Part shown: one piece after another, positions 57,891 through 64,000 of the stretch
Layout of the letters: each line of letters opens with the position of its first letter
Numbering within the stretch: position 1 is the stretch's first letter
NCBI GenBank assembly: GCA_030386875.1
Contig: CM059559.1
Span: forward strand, 4,895,177 to 4,959,176
Length of the DNA stretch: 64,000 bases
From: Morinoia aosen
Lineage: Eukaryota; Arthropoda; Malacostraca; Amphipoda; Talitridae
Direction: 5' to 3'
Made by a program: the position numbers and the translations under genes
Notes under the pieces: generated by a model
Database searches by the model: none
What the model was told of the DNA's origin: nothing
The model's input: only the letters and a program-made list of their open reading frames with translations

Positions 57891-58484
57891 GGTCAATGTG
57901 AAGTTTAATGCAACCACGGAAAATAGTAATTCGGATCCAAAGAATCACTAAAGGAACCCATTTAAGAACGTTTTACATGAATGACATTCTGGCTCGCTGA
58001 TGCGTTATTTTCAAATAATTGAACTTTGAAGTTGGCCTTTGCGCCAAAGGAAGCGAGCGCGTGAAACGGAATTTAATTAATAACGGAAGCTATTACAAAC
58101 GTAAAGAGGTTGGGTCGTGAAGGGGAGGCACAGTTCTTCTAGTAAATTATTATAATTTTTATAATAATTCACTAGTGAATTATTATAATTTCTAAGGTAG
58201 TGAATTATTATAATTTTTATTTATAATTTTCACTAGAAGAACTGTGCTTCCCCCTCACGACCCAACCTCTTTACGTTTGTAATAGGGGGTTAGCTTCCGT
58301 TTATAATTAAATTACGCTCGCTTCCTTTGGCACGGGAAGGCCAACTTTAAAGTTCAATAATTCGAAAATAAAGCATCAGTGAGCAGAATGTCATTCTTGT
58401 AAAACGTTCTTAAATGGGTTCCTTTAGTGATTGTTTGGAATATAATTATTAATTTCCGTGGTTGCATTAAACTTCACATTGACC
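57891..58484. mobile_element. Long fold-back element, GGTCAAT family, copy 1
   Basis: 594 bp starting GGTCAATGTGAAGTTTAATG and ending in its complement CACATTGACC. The arms run more than 200 bp with an AT-rich centre. Flanks GAAAAATA / AAAAAATA (8 bp, 7 matching). Inner arm motif TATTACAAACGTAAAGAGGT is shared with copy 2. No coding capacity. Confidence 0.88.
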
Positions 58485-58894
58485 AAAAAATAAGTACAAG
58501 ATTAGTTATTCAATGAGACTGGCAAAGGTTAAGATGTTATGGGTTGTTTGAAATGTAATAATGAAAATGTGGTTTCCAAACTTCAGTCTAATAATTTGCC
58601 ATATAAGTATTTATTTTCTTTTTCACAATGTAATTAGCATTTTATTTATAGTTGAGATATGTTTTTCATGTTAAATATGTGTTAAAAAGTTGAAATTTAT
58701 TTCTTTTTTTGCATTTGCAATATTTATGAGGTCAGAAATATTTGCCTTGCTAGATTTTATCTGAATTTTTGGTTGCACTTGACTTTCTCTAATGATTAAA
58801 TTTTAGTGTAAAGAAATACCTTTGTAAAATTGAAATATCACTGATAAAACCTATTACAGAAAATATGCTAGATATGTAATTTATTCTATATTAA

Positions 58895-59116
58895 CCCTTT
58901 AACGTCCGAATTTTTGTACTCATATTACCGTTAACACAACCACCGTCACTAAACTGGCGCTGGCATCTGGCAGTCACCGATATCAGGATGGGATAAGAAC
59001 TGCCACTCGGCAGAGAACTTCAAAGAACACATTAGGGAACTAATTGAATAAGAAATAAAATATATTGAAGGGGAATTTTGAAAGAGGACACTGGTGTCCT
59101 CTGGGGCGTTAAAGGG
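58895..59116. mobile_element. piggyBac-like MITE
   Basis: 222 bp, ends CCCTTTAACG / CGTTAAAGGG, TTAA on both sides (58891-58894, 59117-59120). Confidence 0.85.
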
Positions 59117-59531
59117 TTAAACTTTCACCGTTTTTTTAAAATGTGCTGGGTTGAAAAATTAAAATTACCTCAGAATTTGAACATGTAATGAACTGTAATC
59201 CTTAGCAGGGCTTGATGTTGGCACATATTTAGTTCATTTGAATAATAATTTGGGCATTTTGATTAAGTCTTGTGAATTCATATTTTCAAATGAAAGCAAT
59301 ATGCAGGGCACAGAATGCATAAAAAAGATTATTGGTTCAAGTTGATTAAGCTTGTCTATTGTATGCTGTGAGAAATGGCATCTCAAATGAGAATACCCTT
59401 AGGTCATCTCAACTATAGTTTGCATTTTGGAATTTTATCTTTTGCTTTCAAAGTTCTTATGCATATTCCACTCAGGGATATATAACTATTACCTATGTCT
59501 TGTTGAATTAGTGCATGTGAAATATATGAAG

Positions 59532-60214
59532 GGTCAATATTGAATATAATGTTGTCAACGAATTTCATAATTTCGTAGGTATAGATGGGTAATATAGTCG
59601 ATTCTAAGACGTTTTACACGAATGACAATGTGCCCGGAAATGCTTAGTTTTGAGTTATTCAAGTTTGAAGTTATACGAACGGCATTCCTGAGTAGCCCTT
59701 TTAACGCAAAAACAGTCATTGTTTTAGCAATGAAAATGGAAGCTAACCCCTATTACAAACGTAAAGAGGTTGGGTCGTGAGGGGTAGCAACAGTTCTTTT
59801 AGTGAAAATTATAAATAAAGCTTTCTAGTGACGTTTGTTTACATCGACTCGAAAATGGCTGCCGCCATCTTCAGCCAGTGGGCGCCATGGCGGCAGCCAC
59901 CTTGGCGTCGATGTAAACAAACGTCACTCAAAACCTTTATTTATAATTTCCACTAAAAGAACTGTGCCTACCCCTCACAACCCAACCTCTTTTTACGTTT
60001 GTAATAGGGGGTTAGCTTCCGTTATTAATTGAATTACGCTAGCCCCGCGTGCTTCCATGGCGCGCACAAGCCAACTTCAAAGTTGAATAATTCAAAAATA
60101 ACGCATCGCCGGGCAGAATGTCATTCATGTAAAACGTCTTATAATCGACTATATTACCCGTCTATACCTACGAAATTATGAAATTCGTTGACAACATTAT
60201 ATTCAATATTGACC
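59532..60214. mobile_element. Long fold-back element, GGTCAAT family, copy 2
   Basis: 683 bp, ends GGTCAATATTGAATATAATG and its complement, with a perfect 8-bp target duplication ATATGAAG (59524-59531, 60215-60222). Outer arms of about 90 bp are nearly identical, and inner arms continue with TATTACAAACGTAAAGAGGT. The centre (about 59827-59930) is a GC-rich palindrome containing GCCGCCATCTT and GGCGCCATGGCGGC between GTGACGTTTGTTTACATCGA arms. Confidence 0.92.
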
Positions 60215-60222
60215 ATATGAAG

Positions 60223-61000
60223 TCCAAGCTAAAGATTAGGTAGGCTTTTATTTTAATGAAATGGAATTGATTTTTTGTTGTGTTATCTACTATATTTTTT
60301 TGTTTTACTCTATTTTGTTTTTCAACATCTACTATATTCGTCTTCAACATATATCTTGTTTTATGAACTTCTTTTTCAACTTACTGTTCTATGCACCTTG
60401 TACACAAATTCTGCATTCCCTTAACACATTTCCTGCAAAGGGACCCACCGGTGGTCACTAACTCATTTTTTATTAATACATGGTGAAAACTAAATGAAGC
60501 CCTGATCCAGTTAATGTTTGCTATTTTCAAAGTTGGTTACCACTATTGACTTTAAATTGGAAATGAATATTGAACTTTAGTTGAACTTCAGTTTAACCCA
60601 TCGCAGTTAACGTATTAATTCAATACTAATCAGTGCCTTCCCCCTTCTTCTTGTAATACCTTTGTTCCAGCTTGGGAGGCTTAAACTAATATCTAATCTA
60701 TTATATAAAGCAGTCATTTCATTATAATGTTCTCAAAACTTTATTGAAAAATATTTTCTTTAATAGCTAAAAAAAAATATGTTGTATGTAAATGACAGCA
60801 AATAGTATTAGATGCTTGAGAAAGTATTTATTTATAATTTGCATGATAAATAATGATTTTTTTGTATACTAATTACTGATCTCAACGAGGAACACTTGGA
60901 TAGGTGACAGTGATTTAACAGCTTAGTTGTAATTTTTGCTAACTTTTATAACATAAATTTGGACAACTTCATAACTTCCAATTTTTTTCATCATTTAGGC
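60223..61000. other. Upstream of EFTUD2
   Basis: AT-rich, no recognised gene. A 5'-noncoding exon of EFTUD2 should lie upstream, because a TTTAG acceptor-like site (60994-60998) and a CCAG (61007-61010) sit just before the ATG. Confidence 0.5.
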
Positions 61001-61014
61001 TTATTACCAGAAAA

Positions 61015-61130
61015 ATGGATGCTGATCTCTATGATGAATTTGGAAATTATTTAGGGCCTGACCTTGACAGTGATGAAGATGAAGAGGAAATTGATGATGG
61101 CCTAGATGAGGATGACCATGATTTAAATGG
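61015..61130 (+). CDS. EFTUD2: EFTUD2 coding exon 1
   Basis: 116 nt from the ATG to GTAAGT at 61131, phase 2. Confidence 0.95.
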
Positions 61131-63157
61131 GTAAGTAATGCCTAATTGTATGCATTTAAGGAGAGCGTCCCCCATACGGACTTTTTTCTTTATTATTGAA
61201 CCTAGAACAATGATATATGGTATACTGATAGGAAATTGAATTTAGAATCGTTTTTGCTTAGAGCAAAAGTTCAATTTTCTTGAAAAGAAAATGGGAAATC
61301 AAAGAAAACGAAGTTCGAGGGGGGGGGTTTCAAAAATCTTCTCCTCCTACAGTTTTTAAGCTACAGTAATGATTTTGGTATCATTGGATGCGTGAAGACA
61401 CGGGCTTTTCGGGTAACTAAAATTTATTCCAAAATTATTTATTGTTCATGAGTTATGACGTCATAAAATTGTACATTTTCGAAAAAGTACATTTTTTTCC
61501 TATTTTTACACATTTTCATGTTGAAAATGGAAATTTGAGGAAACAAATTTTAGTTACCCTAAAAGCCCGTGTCTTCCCGCATCCAATAATACCAAAATCA
61601 TTACTGTAGCTTAAAAACTGTAGGAGGAGAAGTTGTTTGAAACCCCAAAAACCATTGTTTACATTATAAGCAAAACAAAGAAACATAAACAATTCAAATA
61701 AAAAATTTTGTAAAATTTTTGGTTCAAGTTAGACCCCTGAAATCATTATAGAGTAATCCAGAGCCATAGGAGATGACATAGCAACTTTGCGCCGTGAAGA
61801 AAATGCCATTGGAGAGGTGTAACATGATAAAATACCACTTCCCCCTCCCCTCCCCCCCATTCTTTAAACCCCCGTAGCGGGCGAACGAGTGAACGTACGA
61901 GTCTCATTTTTTCACAGGATGTACCTGACCTCTTACACTTCTTCTAGCAGCAAAAATCCCAGTTTCTCAAGAAATCTCATAAGCATGGATTCATAAGGGG
62001 GACGCTCTCCTTAAGGGCTTTTGGATGTAATTACATCAATTTGTGCATTTAATTGAAATTTAAAAACATTCAATTAGTCAAATTACATCTATTTTGTTAC
62101 ATCTATTTTGTTGGAAAACACCAACCATCCTATTAATTTTGTTTGCAGCAGTAAAGTTTGAGTGTGCAAAAAGGTATTGAATATTGGGCTTGATGGTACA
62201 ATCAATCCAAGAGTACTAATAAATTTGCTTTGCAACAATTCTTTTCACAACAAATTGAACAGAGATCAAATGCTGTTTTAAAAGCTAGTTTTCTCATTTA
62301 AAATTTATCAACTGCCGCAGTTTTGGCTTAGAAGTTACCTTGGTACATACTTGTATGTTCCCTGTGAGCACTTTGGTATTTAATCTCCTAATTGTTATAT
62401 ACAATTGATTGTCCATTTTGTTGGCTAGGCTTGGTAAATGCTTAGCTGTGAATTGAATTTGGACAATCCACTGTTTTCATAATTTGAGAATGAAAGAACT
62501 TAGTTAGTGCTGACATATAGCAAATGAGACTATGAGTGTTCTATTTGATGTGCGAGTATATCCTTTATCTAACCTGTTATCCAACAAACTATTCGAACAA
62601 TCAACTGTGTTCTGGGTGTTGCAAAATGAGAGGTACAAACCTTGGCAGTATGCAGCATTATGCAAAATATAATTTCTCCCCAGAAGTGTGATCTGTATTT
62701 CAGGTTTTTTTGGAAATTTAAATGTTTTAAGTTCTAATTGAATTCTATAAACTACTCTGACATATCTGACAGCATTTTATATACTCATCTGAATGCAGGT
62801 ACTCTAATCCTACCATAGACTGGTATCAGGGCTACACTTACAGTATATTAAATTGCTTTGTATTTAGGATGAATAACTTTCATTTCAACGCAAAACTATA
62901 TTTTGTGTAGTTTAGAAAACATTTAGTTATCAGAAATTCAAGTATGTCTTTAAATGTTAAAACAATTAAATTCTGTAATCTTTCATTTCAGAATTGAGGA
63001 CCCAGATGAGGTAGAAGATGAGGGTGTACAGTCTCAAGCAGTTGTCCTGCATGAAGATAAGCAGTACTACCCAGCTCCTCAGGATGTGTATGGGCCAGAC
63101 GTGGAGACCATCGTGCACGAGGAAGACGCTCAGCCTCTCACCCAGCCTATTATTCAG
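61015..63157 (+). CDS. EFTUD2: EFTUD2 (U5 snRNP 116-kDa GTPase, Snu114), first two coding exons
   Basis: This is the N-terminus of the U5 small nuclear ribonucleoprotein GTPase, the EF-2-like spliceosome protein that governs Brr2-driven U4/U6 unwinding in the nucleus. Exons: 61015-61130 and 62992-63157, joined through a split Gly codon. The start [20 protein letters not shown] is characteristic of the family, followed by an acidic stretch. Exon 2 carries [20 protein letters not shown] and [14 protein letters not shown], the conserved pre-GTPase segment. Donors GTAAGT and GTAAAA, acceptor TTTCAG. The GTPase domain and the rest lie beyond the right edge. No defects seen. Confidence 0.95.
61160..62010. 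mobile_element. 851-bp TTAA-flanked fold-back element in EFTUD2 intron 1
   Basis: Ends GGAGAGCGTCCCCC and its complement, with TTAA on both sides (61156-61159, 62011-62014). Inside is a second long inverted repeat: TCCTCCTACAGTTTTTAAGC..AAGACACGGGCTTTTCGGGTAACTAAA at about 61340-61425 against 61540-61632. No transposase. TTAA targets fit piggyBac or Kolobok groups. Confidence 0.85.
62015..62990. other. EFTUD2 intron 1, remainder
   Basis: No repeat or exon recognised. Confidence 0.5.
62992..63157 (+). CDS. EFTUD2: EFTUD2 coding exon 2
   Basis: 166 nt, ends in phase 0 after the Gln codon of PIIQ. Confidence 0.95.
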
Positions 63158-63715
63158 GTAAAAGCTTGTAATTACTTGCTGTGCAAAGCCCTCTCAATTA
63201 TCATATTAGAACTAAAATTAATCTTGAAACTATAGATCATGTCATGTTTTCACTATTTGCCAAAATTATTTTATTCTTTTTAGTGTACACTTAGCATTAT
63301 TTGGTCTACTAGTGAAAATAAGTTTTTCAATCTAGAATATATTTTAGAGTCAAATTTACTTGTGTATTTTGAATAGGGCAGTTTCATTACAATTTTGTTA
63401 TTGGAACTGAATTGCTCTTGATAGAGGTTTTACAGTGAGATTTTGTGCAATCAAAATGCATGGATCAAAGCAGTTATTTGATGAGCTGTGTGCATGAGTA
63501 TGCTGCTAAATAGATGGTTGCTGACAATAATTATCAATGTGAGTTTAATAATAGCACTCATCACTATTTCTTGAAAATTATTACTTTGCAGTTTTCTTCT
63601 ACAATTTTACAATTTTTCTTTTCTGTTACCAAATGCTAGATTAGCCAAGTGCTTTAGCAACACTTGGAAAATGCCAGTTCATCATTGTGCTCATAACCAC
63701 TCATGCCTGTCTGTA
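63158..63715. other. EFTUD2 intron 2, first part
   Basis: No recognised feature. Confidence 0.5.
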
Positions 63716-63718
63716 TGT

Positions 63719-63977
63719 CACGGTAGAGGAAACAAGGTCATTTCTATGGAGGAAAATACACCTCCTCGAGTTTGGTTAGCCAATAGAAAAGCTTTATTTC
63801 AGGTAAACTTTATGACGTCACCAAAACGCTATGTTGTCAGGCAAATAGTGGAGCCAGATTTGGGGGTAGCAGTGCTACCAGATGCAATATGAGTGCTGAT
63901 ATTGGTGTTGTGACATCAGCAAGACCACATCAACAATAAAAAGACTGGTTTGAACCTACCTTGTTTCCTCTACCGTG
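63719..63977. mobile_element. MITE with CACGGTAGAGGAAACAAGGT ends
   Basis: 259 bp with 20-bp perfect inverted ends (CACGGTAGAGGAAACAAGGT and complement). A short open frame (63671-63892) overlaps it and is not considered a gene. The superfamily is unclear; flanks CTGTATGT / CTGTGTAG match only partly. Confidence 0.75.
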
Positions 63978-64000
63978 CTGTGTAGAGTAGAGGGTATCAT

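Noticed and set aside
63671..63892. 73-codon frame as a possible third EFTUD2 exon
   Set aside because: It overlaps a MITE, and its reading does not continue the EFTUD2 protein.

Overview
The window is animal nuclear DNA, almost certainly from an arthropod with a repeat-rich genome. The genes are split by introns with GT..AG ends. There are CYP2-clan cytochrome P450s, mariner/Tc1 and hAT relics, an APE-type LINE, a Gypsy-like LTR element, many minisatellites, and the 5' end of the spliceosomal gene EFTUD2. I cannot name the species. There are no bacterial operons, CRISPR arrays or certain RNA genes.

Layout. (1) 1-2029: 3' end of a plus-strand P450 (gene 1): a 30-bp minisatellite, exon 10 and terminal exon 11. 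(2) 2030-10033: intergenic, with a decayed LINE, a Tc1/mariner fold-back element, a 21/63-bp minisatellite and a possible lone exon on the minus strand. (3) 10034-29527: a complete 11-exon P450 (gene 2, plus strand). The exon phases join into 494 codons plus stop. Its introns hold a LINE, MITEs and a different minisatellite in most introns. (4) 29528-36140: the space between two convergent genes, with two hAT-like MITEs and a 2.1-kb LTR retrotransposon with a perfect 5-bp target duplication. (5) 52505-36141: a second complete 11-exon P450 (gene 3, minus strand; 493 codons plus stop) with the same intron positions and phases as gene 2, arranged tail to tail with it. (6) 52506-60990: no gene recognised; three terminal-inverted-repeat elements, two of them long fold-backs with GGTCAAT ends and 8-bp target duplications. 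(7) 61015-63157: first two coding exons of EFTUD2 (plus strand), with an 851-bp TTAA-flanked fold-back element in the intron, then a further MITE at the right edge.

The P450s are tandem/inverted paralogs of one microsomal CYP2-clan cluster. Gene 1 and gene 2 are nearly identical in their last exons. In genes 2 and 3 the K-helix ExxR motif reads DxxR.

The most unusual signal is that tandem repeats in these P450 genes grow out of exon-intron boundaries. The 30-bp array after exon 9 (genes 1 and 2) is a repeated copy of the last exon codons plus the splice donor. In gene 3 the boundaries of exons 1, 3, 4, 6 and 9 are likewise duplicated or amplified, several with an array bracketed by a real and a decoy splice site.
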